From Armillaria gallica (Eukaryota; Basidiomycota; Agaricomycetes; Agaricales; Physalacriaceae): a stretch of DNA of 64,000 nucleotides. Of this stretch, positions 1 through 11,027 are shown one piece after another. The notes under the pieces were generated by a model. The model was not told the origin of the DNA. It saw only the letters and a list, made by a program, of their open reading frames with translations, and did no database searches. The translations under genes were made by a program, and so were the position numbers. Every line of letters begins with the position of its first letter. Positions within the stretch are counted from its first letter, which is position 1. The stretch covers positions 4,898,001 to 4,962,000 of the forward strand of contig JBANDB010000002.1 in assembly GCA_037576215.1 (NCBI GenBank), given 5' to 3'.

Positions 1-999
1 GAAGAGCCACTAAATGAACTCGACGGTTCGTATTTGTGAGACAGGCTGATGGCAACTACGTCAGGGGGGTAGTCGTGAGGGCTTAGCGTTTCGCAGAGCC
101 TTGATACAGCCTTTTTAGGATCGAAAATGGGCTGCCGCTCAGGTCTTAGGGAGGAAAGTATCCGATAAGACAGAGATGCTCGGTACCCCGCTTGTATAGG
201 AGCAACGGTTTTTACATATCCACAACGAGCACCGAGAACGGTAGTGGATAGTTCACTGTGCTCCGACCATTGGGTGAGTTTTTCGGGGTAAGAAGGGATT
301 GTAGGATATGCAACAGTCACATCGCCACCAGTGAATCGGGAAGGGAGGAGAACTTCGACGCACCCCAGCTGCGTCATTCGTGTAGACTTTGGAAGAAAAA
401 ATGAATGATGAAGTTGATAGGCTTCTGATTGTAACGTGCTGATACAACTGGCGTTCTCGGACGTTCTGATAGAAGCAAGCTCATTAGCAGTTCACGGATA
501 GATTCTACAAAGACATACGAGGACCCCATGATTGTATGGTCATTTTGTCGAGTTCGCACTTGCAATCGTCGCCGAGACCCAGGCGTGCGCACGCTTCAAC
601 TAGCACTGTGTCCTGCACCCACTGGTCCCAAACAGGATTATGAAGTTCAACCTAGACAGCATCAAAACTTCGAATAGTATTGTAACAAAGATCTACCTAC
701 TAATTCTTTGTCAAAGTCCCTAGTAGAGCTGTCGTTGGACTGGAAAATTCCATCAGAGGGCGAGCATTTTCGGTAGTCAGAGGAAATCCAACTGGACCAA
801 ACCCTTTGATAGTTATGTACGGGTTGGGCACATCTATTCCGTACGTTTGGAAGTAAACCATGGCACCTCGAATGTTCAGGTCTTCATCTAAAATATCTCT
901 GATTTGATCCAAGACGTCATCATCCAAATCGGAATCTTCCTCAGAGTGCAAATTCGAGCCGTTCTGTGTGGATGACTGGGACGACGAGTCGTCAGACAT
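1..999 (-). CDS. 2OG-Fe(II) oxygenase-fold protein, 5' part (paralog A), runs off the left edge
   Basis: Reading leftwards, exon 1 (from 999) encodes an acidic start (MSDDSSSQ) and the motif YGIDVPNPYITIKGFG. An exon from about 651 gives VELHNPVWDQWVQDTV, and a third (about 360 to 1) gives EVLLPSRFTGGDVTVAYP followed by VAPIQAGYRASLSYR. These blocks match, in order, the gene at 19289-23350, so both belong to one fungal family related to prolyl 4-hydroxylase-type 2OG-Fe(II) oxygenases. The usual iron-binding H-x-D before the LPS.FTGG block is not visible (STRM in its place), and the usual distal His before PxxxGYR reads Lys; only the Arg of GYR is kept. Exon 1 ends in an in-frame stop without a clear donor, so the first splice site is uncertain. 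The 3' part lies outside the window. Family call is inferred from motifs; enzymatic activity is doubtful. Confidence 0.68.
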
Positions 1000-1325
1000 G
1001 TGAGATATGGCACCGTCGTCGCTCAGTGTGATAGTGGTTAAGAATAGACCCTGAGAAAATTCTCTAAAAGGAAATCAACGCTTTGACAGTCTGAAAGGTG
1101 TTCGTCAATTAAAAACTACTGTACAGTCATCTGGTAGGAATACACATAAATCCCAAAATATTACGATATCTTTGCGCGTAGGTGCTATGATAATGTGAAA
1201 AAAAAAGGTCAAGATATATGTCAAATACACGGCAGTATGATGGTAGTACATCCTCGAGGGTATCATTTGGCTGCGCCAAGTCCAGAGTCCAAATTAAAAC
1301 GTACTTTTGTGTCAAGGCCCAGACC

Positions 1326-2453
1326 TCAAACACTTGGTTGATTCTGATAGCATTCAAACATATCTGTCTTCACCAATCTCCGCCGGGAATCATTCCACTT
1401 GCGGAGATATTCCCTCGCCCTTTCTTCGAAAACCTGGCAGCCTTGGAAGAAGTCCTTTGGAATAAGATCCTTTCTCTGTTCCCAAGGCTTCATGTCAACG
1501 TGCTCGCAGCGATCTAAGCACACAAGTATGATCCCAAAACTATATGCATCGGCCAGCAGCGCGTCTTGACATTCGCCTCTAAGGATCTCCGGCGCACAGA
1601 ACGGACGCGTTCCAGGATGTATCTGCTCTATTTTTCTAGACGAATGCATTGTGGTCTGACTGGACTGCCGGCGTACGAGATAAGCAAATGGATCGACGGG
1701 TTCGTCGTCCGGGGAGTTATATATCGAGTCTGCAGACACAGAGCGACCGAAATCGAGGAGTTTGACTGTGTTCGCTGGAACCGTCACTTGGACATTAAGC
1801 AGCGAGAGGTCGCCGTGACTGAGGCCGAATGAGTGGAGATGTGTCAGGCCGTCAAGTAGTTGGTCGTGGAAATCAATCTTGGCCTCCCTCGTCAGCACTG
1901 GGCGAGCAGTAACAACGTCATATAGCGTCAGCCCGTCGATGTACTCCAGCACCATGCCCACGTTCTCGAGCGCCCCCAGAAAAGCACATATATTTCGATG
2001 CCGCGTCACTGTGGTGTACACACGTAGCTCTGCCAGGAACTGCACTGTGACGTCGGACGCGTTAGACTGCATCTCTCCATTAATCTCGAGCTGGATAACG
2101 TCGGGCTTCTTGACGACGCATTTGAAGAGCACAGAAGCTGAGCCCTGGGCGACTGGCGAGAGGTTGACGGTAGGGTTAGGTGGAGCCGAGTACGCTGTCG
2201 GCGTTGGGAAAGAGAAGATGGATGTGGGGTGACGAGGCGGGTTGTAGATTGGCGGTGACGGCGGCGGCGTGGGTGCTCGGTGCGGTTCTGATGAATCAAG
2301 TTGCTGGTAGTCGAGGCCGTCGACCACTGTCTCCTCTGACGAGAATGAGTTGATGGACGGGGCTGTATTATCGTCTTCCTGGTTGTTCAGCTCCACTACG
2401 AAGCGGCAGCCCATGTTAGGATAACTGTCCTTGGAAAGAGTAAAGCAACGCAC
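1326..2453 (-). CDS. protein kinase domain protein
   Basis: A 375-codon uninterrupted frame. After a Pro/Ser-rich N-terminus of about 110 residues comes a kinase fold: FKCVVKK with the likely ATP-binding Lys, AELRVY with the helix-C Glu, a hinge near MVLEYIDG, the catalytic loop HGDLSLLNV (HRD changed to HGD, Asp and Asn kept), LLDFGRS for DFG, and FCAPEIL for APE. It is therefore probably an active Ser/Thr-type kinase of a lineage-specific fungal group; the substrate is unknown. An internal Met at 2414 (MGCRF) could be the true start, since the first 13 codons look like intron or leader sequence. It sits between the 2OG-fold gene and the copper radical oxidase, all on the minus strand, without sign of co-regulation. 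Confidence 0.78.
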   Translation of the reverse strand: MRCFTLSKDSYPNMGCRFVVELNNQEDDNTAPSINSFSSEETVVDGLDYQQLDSSEPHRAPTPPPSPPIYNPPRHPTSIFSFPTPTAYSAPPNPTVNLSPVAQGSASVLFKCVVKKPDVIQLEINGEMQSNASDVTVQFLAELRVYTTVTRHRNICAFLGALENVGMVLEYIDGLTLYDVVTARPVLTREAKIDFHDQLLDGLTHLHSFGLSHGDLSLLNVQVTVPANTVKLLDFGRSVSADSIYNSPDDEPVDPFAYLVRRQSSQTTMHSSRKIEQIHPGTRPFCAPEILRGECQDALLADAYSFGIILVCLDRCEHVDMKPWEQRKDLIPKDFFQGCQVFEERAREYLRKWNDSRRRLVKTDMFECYQNQPSV

Positions 2454-3006
2454 CCATCCACCAGTTCTTCTTTGACGTCAAAGTAACCCGCTTGACGTGC
2501 ATCGTTGACGGTGGGCCCAAAAGTCGTGGCTGCAATGTGTCCGATATACTGAGTGCCCTCTTCATGGTTGGGCGCAGATTTTGTTGCATTGCCGCAACGT
2601 GCGGTAGGGATCAGATGTGATAGTGATGGCTGTCGTGACGAACGTTTTCTTAAGGCAACAAGGCGGTGATTGCCATTTATGGCAGCACCACTTGGTCGGC
2701 ATTAGCGGCTTTTACCAATCGTGCTGCCCTCGGAGCCTCTTGCAAATCATTCGAAACAGCAACTTAGACAATTTTTTCATTTAATCCAGAAAACTTAGAG
2801 GGTTGGGTTTAAACGAACGAATAAAGCATTCTTGTATAAAGTCCGATGCGGTATAGTCTACAAATTTGTATGTGTAACAATAAGAAAGTCCCGTATAGAT
2901 ACAAAACTGTCCATCATAAAGAGAGTAACAAAGAATGCGCCGATATCCAGGAAAGCGTGGCAAAATCTAATGCACAAAAAAATAAGAGTAAGGATATGAC
3001 ACACAA
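2454..3006. other. intergenic, no gene seen
   Basis: Lies between the kinase start and the oxidase stop. Only short AT-rich ORFs with no recognisable motif are present. It should hold the kinase promoter and the oxidase 3' end. Confidence 0.5.
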
Positions 3007-5451
3007 TCACAATCCGAAAACGAATGATGCGAAGATAACGAAAAGAACAGTCCACGAAGTGTAGTTTCTGTTTGAGAAACCGGCACTCTTGTCATTGCTG
3101 TTGCTGTTGCCTGAGCTGCTTCCACCCGACGAACCGCTGACGTCCGAAGCCCGAAGGACACTCGATCCCGGGAGACTAGCAGATGAGTCGACAGTTTGCT
3201 TCTCAATTTTGCCTGAGCCAACCATGACCTGAACACCAACAGAGGGAATGCCGTTGACAACGACAAACAGTAAAGCAGGTCCAGGAACGAGAACTGCCGG
3301 GTTGGGAGGCAGCTGGTTAACATGCAGAATAGCAGTGTTGTTCTCGTATCCGGTATAAGTAGTCTGGAGCTCAACGAAACGCTGACCCATGTTCTGTTTG
3401 GACACAGTGAGCATCTGAATTTTGTTGCATTAAAACACACTCACCATTGAATGCGTTGAGAATCCTGTGCGAATCAGGACAACCTTGGCCGACTCCACAT
3501 TCTGGACGTTGCCGTAAAGATCTTGCGAGTCCAGGCTAATATCGAAGTATGAGTCCTCCATATGACAATTGCTTCAAGATACCACGAGGCTCCGGGCGAC
3601 GTTCGTTATAGTACGACGGGTAGAACTTCTCGACCCGATACTCCGTGGGGTACGTAATGCCCGCACCTGTATTGTAATCGGAGTTGGGATTGGATCCCGC
3701 GACGAATACAGAACCTGATCAACAAACGTCAGTTTCAAGTCAGATATGATTCACGGAAACTACCATCGGGAAGGAGAGTCGCAGACGAATGGTACATCCG
3801 CGGAACCGTGCTGGGCGAGAGGCCCTGGCTTGACCACCGTGATCCCTTCGGAGCAGAGGGATCGTAGATGATTGGCTGCAGAACTGGCTTATCCGCGTAC
3901 GACTGGCCTATAGCCCAAGTATCATTACCGTATCCAGCAGTGCCTAGAAGGTGATGAGTGAAATCAAGTTCTAAACGGATTTTGAATGACCTTACCAAGG
4001 TTTGCGCCGTTGAGGCACAGGATCCGCCCGTCTGGCAAGAAAATGAGGTTCGCCATTGAACGTCCCTCAGGAAGCGGGTCGTCTTGGGCATATGATCCCG
4101 AAACGTCTGGGCTAATCGTAACACAAGAGGTGGACGTTGGGTTGGCTGCGATGTTCCAAGTCGGGACCCATCTGAGTGAAGGAGTCAGGAACAAAAAGGC
4201 GAAGCTAAGAATATCACACATACTGGTTAGGCTGAAGATTGGTTCCACCGCAGAACAAAACTGTGGCCGACCAGTTATTGGCGGGAGTCAAGGGCAACAT
4301 GATGGTGCCGGCACTGGCGGGGTATGTCCGTACAGCATCTGGTATGGGATCAAGAGGTGTCTCCTCATAAGTGTGGTAATCCACAAGGGAGGTATTCCAG
4401 TTTGACTGTATAAAAAGCTTGCCAGAGGGAAGAAGCCACGTGAGCGGATACAGATTGGTGGGAAGGGTTGTCCGAAGAATTTCTGAAGGAATAGGATCTC
4501 CTTTGCTAGGGAAGAACTCGTAGGTAGGATTGTCCTGCCCGGCGTCGTTCACGTAGCCTCCGTTCTTGCACCCGCCGAGCTACGAGATATCTAGGTCAGA
4601 TTAGTGCAAGAAGTGGAGGTTACAACGTACGATGATGAGTGATCCATCTTCTAGGGTTTCGCTGTGTAAACACGTTAGATCCTGCCAAAGACACCCGAGA
4701 AAGAGCGTACACAGAGGGATACCATCTTTGGGTTGTCATATCTCCGAATACACGCCAAGTGCAGGAGTTATCGTCGCAGGGATTCAGCAACCGGAGACTG
4801 TAAACAGAAGAGATTTAGCCATCAGATTACCAAAAAGAGCTACGAAACATACGATTGTCTACCATCTGGATCGTCATAGGGAGCACCTCCAGTCTGAAGT
4901 AGGGCTGCGGCGCCACCATAAGTAACGGCTTGGTTTCCACCGACGTTGAGCCATGTTCCATCGCCCATGACGTTGCCACCCTACCCGAAACCATTTGAGT
5001 TCATTGCTCGCACCACGAATGCAATTGCTTACCGCACAGAATGAGTTTGTCACAATATCCAAGGGTTTCGCATTATTAGCAGCGACACCATACTCTGAAC
5101 ATGATGTCAAAGGCCAGTCGATATGTAAATACGAATGATGGCTCACCGACAGCCCATGCTGGATGCCCGTTTATTTGACCGGGGTTGTTTTCTACCTTGT
5201 CTACAATATACACCTTGTCCTCCGTTCCCAAGAAAAGCTAATCATTCGGTTATTTCGCAACTCCGGCTTAGAATTCGGAACAAACTAACCTGCTGAGCGC
5301 TAACTAAACTTTCGCCAACGATCTGGAACTGGCCGACAGGTCCGGTTTGGAGAGGTTGTCCAGGAGCCGTCGCTGTACCTTGCGAAAATGCGACTTCGGC
5401 GAGCGCCGACAGAACGCACAGTGGAGCGGCAAAGTCCAATAAAACACCCAT
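3007..5451 (-). CDS. copper radical oxidase, glyoxal oxidase type, GPI-anchored
   Basis: Multi-exon gene starting at 5451 with a signal peptide (MGVLLDFAAPLCVLSALAEV). Successive exons give LFLGTEDKVYIVDKVE, INGHPAWAV, TNSFCA, GGNVMGDGTWLNVGGN, DDNSCTWRVFGDMTTQRWYPS, SNWNTSLVDY, FLPDGRILCLNGANLG, PRMYHSSATLLPDG, IRTGFSTHSM and NMGQRFVEL. This order matches fungal glyoxal oxidases: a galactose-oxidase beta-propeller followed by a DUF1929 domain. The Cys of FCA and Tyr of RWYPS correspond to the Cys-Tyr radical cofactor; the Tyr-His of RMYHSS and the His of STHSM correspond to copper ligands (family knowledge). The last exon adds a Ser/Gly/Asn-rich stretch and a hydrophobic tail (WTVLFVIFASFVFGL), typical of a GPI signal. 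Such enzymes oxidise aldehydes at the cell surface and supply H2O2 to peroxidases. All active-site residues appear present. Confidence 0.92.
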
Positions 5452-6192
5452 TGCTTGAGGAGCGGAGGAGCAGGGTATGATAGAGAGAAGTGGGTAAAAG
5501 CAAAGGGCTCAGACTGGAGTGGAAAGCACCGCCAGGTGTTTTAAGGACCAAACCTCAAACCAACTGTCTAAGGGCAGGATCACATGAATAAACCACAAGC
5601 AAGAATGCAATACTGGAAAATCGCGATGAAACAAGGTAGAGACGATCGACTAATTGGGCCGCTAGCGGGATGCACTGGCCATGCAGTGCATGAATTCGCC
5701 GACTGAACCATTCATATTCCTCCCTCAGTAGGCGCTCCTAGGATACATGGGAATACTGTACGTTGCGCTTCCGTATACCTTGTTCTTTATCAGGTGTGGG
5801 TCCGACAACTTGAATGATAGCAACTCGTGTGTATCACCGGGTTGTTGCCGCGGGAGTAAAGTTCAAATCCTGATCGAGTCGGTGCAACGTCTGAGTCTGT
5901 CTGTTGACTCAGACGTGCGATGCATGAGAGACAGCTGAACCGGTCAGTCTCGCCGTTTGCCATGAGGGGAAAGTTCAGTAATATTCACACAGCCACCATC
6001 AGAACCCCTGGAATTCAATTGTGGCAGGCGTCTATCAATTCGATATTCCACTTTATTGGGTCTTTCTAGCTGTTTATCGCCTAGCGCTTGTACGTCAAGA
6101 TGAATGGAGGCGGTGTAATTCCGAGCTGCTGTAGAGCTCCATTTGCCTTTGAAGCCCCCGATTTCTACCTGCCCAGCCATCCCCCCGCAGTA
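5452..6192. promoter_or_regulatory. divergent intergenic region between oxidase and GPCR
   Basis: About 740 bp between two divergent start codons, so it must hold both promoters. No conserved box was identified with confidence. A tRNA B-box-like string at about 5860 was examined and rejected. Confidence 0.4.
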
Positions 6193-7744
6193 ATGTCTTT
6201 GACCTCCCAACATGAAGGCATAATCTGTACTCCGGAGGAGTATGCAAGACAAGCCTCTTCGCTCCACTGTTTGACTCGGGGACAAAGCATAGGGTTGACG
6301 GTGAGACACGTTCTCATTTCACCCTCGACAAGCAAGCTCATAGTCACTGCCTCCACCAGATCGTCGCAGAGAGTGGCTTTGTCTCACTTTTTGCTGTCCT
6401 TTTCGTGTTTGGGATCATCTTTGTATGTCATTTCCGCCAATTTTGACTACGGATGCTGATATTTTGGGATACTTACTTGTTCAGCGGAATGCACTCCATC
6501 ATGTCCGGAAGAAAGCCGTGAAAGACTGGGATTTTCTCCAGGAACCTATGGATGTATTTATGGTGGGTTTTTATCGCTGACAGGATGAACGGACTTTGTT
6601 CAACGAAATGGGCTTAGCTTTCTTTATTTTTTGCGGATCTCATACAAGCCCTCGGTGCCGTCCTCGACATTAAATGGATAAACGAAGGGAAGGTCCAAAC
6701 GGGCCCTTTTTGCACCGCTCAAGGTCAGCAATCTTGACGGCACCTGACATGCACGTAGTTAATATTTAATATCTATTCTAGGTATCATACAACAATTGGG
6801 AGAAGCCGGGGTCGCTATCACCACCCTGGTGAGCAAGGCCCACTCATACTCCAGTTTACAAAACTCATTGAGAATAGATCATTGCGCTCTACACCTTTAT
6901 CGGCTTAAGGTGGCGTAAAGGCATGAATGCTATCATCATCTCCAAGTTCGTCACCCTTACAGTGTGGGCGTTCATCATAATCATGATAATTGTCGGAAAC
7001 ACGACTCGAGGTCCGAATTACGAGGAACCGACACCCGTAAGATCATTCTCTCCCTCTCCTCATTTTTTAATCCTCATACGCATGGTTTGTTAGTACTGGT
7101 GCTGGATAGGCGAAAACCACACGGCTCTCCGAATCATAGGCGAATACGTCTGGTTTTGGATAACCTTGGGAGCATCATTCCTGGTATACATCCTTCTGTT
7201 CCTTTGGAGCCGAGGCAACATCGTCTTCGACGACAAGTCCTGGTGGAAATTCACCTTCCATAGTCGACCCGATAAACCCGAGAGCCAGGAAGAAAAGGCC
7301 CGCAGGCGGAACTCTCTCAACATGATCGCGTTAGCCTTCAATGGTATCCCTCTTGGACTTTCTAGCTTACCCTCCCTCAGGTACCCTGTAGTCTACTCAA
7401 TCCTCGTCCTCCCTTTAAGCGTGGTCCGCTGGATCACGTTTAATGGTAAGAATCAGCTCGACTCTGAAGCTACCTTGATAGTGATCTCGATATACGGCCT
7501 GAGTGGCATGATGAACGTCATCCTGCTTCTGGTGACTCGGCCTAATTCGGTGCTATTTGGGAAGACGGGCCGTGTGGGTCGTGGTCGAGTATCATCACCG
7601 CGAGAATGGAGCGACCCTCTAGTGCATGCGAAGCAGAATGACGTAGAAGAGAGTAGTCAGTCAGGACGAGATGATGATGAATCCGTACAAATGGGAAGGT
7701 TACCTTCCATTGATGTGGAAAGTATCCCTTCGCACCATCATTAG
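6193..7744 (+). CDS. seven-transmembrane G-protein-coupled receptor, Git3/cAR-like
   Basis: Seven exons join in frame: 6193-6300, 6360-6422, 6485-6562, 6618-6723, 6782-6828, 6878-7036 and 7094-7744, giving 403 residues. The start is ATG with MSLTSQHEG and then LTRGQSIGLT. TM helices follow: VAESGFVSLFAVLFVFGIIF, LSLFFADLIQALGAVLDIKW, GEAGVAITTL plus IIALYTFIGLRWR, VTLTVWAFIIIMIIVG, YVWFWITLGASFLVYILLFL, and two near YPVVYSILVLPLSVVRWITF and LIVISIYGLSGMMNVILLL. The YWCWIG extracellular motif after TM4 and the basic third loop are typical of fungal Git3-like nutrient or cAMP-type receptors that signal through a G-alpha subunit. The C-terminal tail is Ser/Asp-rich. The ligand cannot be deduced. 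The exon joins maintain frame throughout, which supports an intact gene. Confidence 0.86.
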
Positions 7745-7861
7745 ATACCCTCACTATGTCTTCTTCTAATACCTAGTTTATCAAGTGGCTACAAATTACA
7801 GGTGTCCTTAAGATACATGCGTTGTACATTCAGTTGTCTACTTTCATAAATTTAAATGCTC

Positions 7862-10800
7862 TCAGCCCCTCCTCTTCCTCCTCCGCTCGGCCTTCGTACC
7901 TCTCCCCTTCACAACACTAGCGGCCTTCTCCCTCTCCTCCTTAATCCTCCGATCTATCTCTTCCTGCTCTTCATCCAACAGTCCCACCGCAGAAATATGA
8001 TCATACATCTCAACCTCTTCGACGGCGTTCTTGTCTTCCAAGCCCCAACCGTCATCCCAAGCGTCATCGGAAATCGGTACACCACCACCACCCTCTTCGA
8101 CGTCCTCCTGGTCGGCATCCATAGGATACATGCTTGTCGCTGCGGTGGATAGGGAGAGGGCATTGGAATCCTCGTCCCCACGAGACGCACTACTATCGTC
8201 GCGCGCCCCGTCGTCGCTCGGGGCCTGGAAGACAAAGTCTTCCTCCGCTTCATCAAATTCTAAGGGTACCGACATACTCAACTCCTCATCTTCATCATTC
8301 TTCCTCGGTCGTCTCTTACCGCTTCTTCGTCGCGCTACCATCATCTCTCTCCTCAGCCTCCCAAAACCTTCACTCACACCTCGAATTGGGATCGAGGTCA
8401 TGCGGCTGGAACCATGCCCATTTCCGTTGGGTAGCATAGGCAAAACCGTTCCGACGCCCCTCAATCGATCATTGAACCCGTCACCTTGGAGTAGTGCTGA
8501 TGCCAGAGGTTCGTCAAAAGAGAATGTCCGCCTTGAAACCGACGAGGAAGCCTCGATGAATGCTTCACCCCCTATATTTGATGTCGAATAGGCGCTAACT
8601 TGTACCTGCTTACGTACTTCGATGTTAATGCCAGGTATATCATATTGATGACGACGAATGAGAGCGTGATAGTCCTCGCCCAGGGTGTGAAAGGTGAACT
8701 GATGCGATAAATATATAGACCTGGGGAGAATCTGACGCGATTTCGAGTGTGTCGAAAGTTCGGCCTGTGACAAGAAACTGCGCACCGTTAGCATATCAGC
8801 TACCACTGACAATAGGGAACGTACTCAGATTGAACTCTAGTTGTAGGGCCTTCGTCATCACAAGGCTTCTTGACTTCAGCCCAATCCTTTCGTCGCTTGA
8901 GATCCCACGTAGCTACAACAGTCTCTTTATTCGCAATGAGCTCGGCCTCACGCTTCCCATCTGCGGTATTCATAGTCATATCCGGAGAAATGCCACCTCC
9001 AGCGCCACTAGAAAGCCGTCTTCCTCGTTGTCTCGGTGAAACACCATTTCCACCGATAGCAAGACTTAGAGGTAGTGAGACGCTCGTCATTCCCCCTATT
9101 GACCCCAAATCCATGATATCGCGAACGCCGCTAGACCCAAGTACCCATCGTCTGAGTTGTAGTAGTCCATCAGCCGCATCGAATACAATCAGGTCTTGAA
9201 AGTTCTTGATTGGCTGTTGCGGGTACCCTTGAGTATGCCGAGGGGAACCAGGGTCTGATGGGGATGAAGATGGAATAGGCAATAACGCTGGCTGAGGAGA
9301 TGGAATGGGCAGGAGCGATGAGGGAAGTGTTTGATGAGGAAACGCCGGAAAATGGAACACTGGAGGCGGAATAGGCGGTGAAGAGAGTTCATTAGCGCTT
9401 GTTGTGCTACTGACATGAATGTTCGATGATGGTCTTATTCGGATGATCGGTGATAGCTCTGTAGGGAGAGATTGCTAAGAAAAGGGAAGAGAATGAAATG
9501 AATTAAGCTGTGGAAGAATAAGACAACATACCAAACTCTCAGGGTTTCTAACGCGTCCACGCATATGACTCTCCACATCAGGTGCGCCTCCATATGGATT
9601 AACGGCGAAAATATGGATAGTGCGCTTACGAGTGCTGATGGCTATCCAGCGCCCATCAGTAGACCATTCTACATTGTCCACAATTGCTGATGTCCGTCCA
9701 CGACGGAGGTCATATACATGCTGGGGAGCGCCGAAAGTGGAGACAGAAGATATACCGCTCGGAGCAGGTCTAAGCCGGTGAATACGGCTCACTTGCCCGT
9801 CCCTCGAAACTGACAGCAAAGAGCAGCCATCAGGAGAAAATGATAAACAAGAGATTGAAGAATGCTTAAATGCGGGAAATCGCGTTATTGGCGCACCAGC
9901 CTGCAGATCCAAAACCGTGACGTAGTGGCCTGTTTCAGTAGACACCTGTTCATCCTGGAACGATGTATCGGTGTCGCCGCCTCCAGAAGCTGCTGGCGCG
10001 CTTCGAGAGACAGGCTTAGCATCCCCACCAAGCTTATTCCGTGCAGCCGAATAAGCTAGTCCACCAAGTGACTTCATGCCACTGATGACAGATTTCGCAG
10101 TGGTCGCGATTTGCTTGGGGGGAGTAACAGGCGCATTGTTGATTGCGGTCGTGGGAGACGGTGGTACAGAGGCATACGCGAGGAGACGGCGTGATAGGGT
10201 ATAGATAGGGTGCGGCGCGGAAGCAGTATGAGTGAATGAAACGAGTGACGAAGAAGGAATGCTGTGTACAGTAGAAAACGTGGAAGAAGTGAGGACTTGC
10301 AATGCAGGGGGATTTGTTGTGGCCTTAGATACGGTGAGCCTAGATACATGGGAGGACAAAGGGTATGACTCACTATTACAATATACTCATGACTGGCAGT
10401 GAAGCTATGCGCAGGAGTAGCCAGCGGAATCCGTTTAAGAATCTGATGCGAAGAAAGCGAGTATACAAGAAAGTTGGAGTCTCTGGTGAGGACACCGATA
10501 GCGAGTTGGTCGGGTAAAACCGCTGCGTAGGTGACCGCATCGTCAAAATGATTAAGATTGAGCACTTCATCGACGGAATTAAGCTTTGTGCAATCCCAAA
10601 TCTGGAAACCCGACGAATAACCAAGAAAGAGCAGGCGGCGAGATCCTAGCGAATCCCACCTGGACCAGATAATGGTATCTGCTCCGGTAGTGTTCTTCTG
10701 CATCGACTGGGCCAGCCCAGAGGCTAGTGGTTCATCAAAAATGCTTGATGCTTGGCTGTTGGACGTGATAACCGGACGAGACACGAGGGGTGGGGAAGGC

Positions 10801-11027
10801 ACTGCGGCTGGGATTGGAATAGAAGAAGGAACGTAGTTGCGCACTGTTCTAGAGAACGATTCGAGCATTGTCAGCTCCCGGGAGAATACTGGCGACCTGG
10901 TGTGACCGGTATTCGGGATGTCGTCGTGGGCGTCGTCGACAATGTCAACGGGGTCTTGGTCGTTAGATTGGTGAGATTGGTGAGATATATTGTTTCTGCG
11001 TGCATTGCGATTACTCTTGGGGGGCAT
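7862..11027 (-). CDS. BCAS3-type WD40 protein (autophagy-related PROPPIN-like)
   Basis: Starts at 11027 (MPPKSNRNARR) and runs through at least four exons. Exon 1 carries RTVRNYVPSSIP, a first WD-like block (TIIWSRWDSLGSRRLLFLGY, GFQIWD) and QLAIGVLTRDSNFLVYSLSS. Splicing at about 10396 (SHE joined to LTVSK) leads to exon 2 with HYVTVLDLQAGAPITRFPAF, ISCLSFSPDGCSLLSVSRDG, and VEWSTDGRWIAISTRKRTIH. Later exons contain FDAADGLLQLRRWVLG, WDLKRRKDWAEV, LSHQFTFHTLGED, and a charged C-terminus ending in RRKRRG. The SPDG..L.S.S.DG..IH..R pattern and the overall order match BCAS3 family proteins, which bind phosphoinositides at autophagic membranes. The long Pro-rich and acidic insertions are probably disordered. 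It ends only 117 bp from the convergent GPCR stop. Confidence 0.82.

Noticed and set aside
2390..2453. Start of the kinase ORF (SKDSYPNMGCRFVVEL) as a fragment of the copper radical oxidase (NMGQRFVEL)
   Set aside because: The resemblance covers about ten residues and part of it corresponds to intron sequence in the oxidase; likely chance.
5800..5900. tRNA gene, because of AGTTCAAATCC near 5860
   Set aside because: The T-stem does not pair and no acceptor stem or A box fits.
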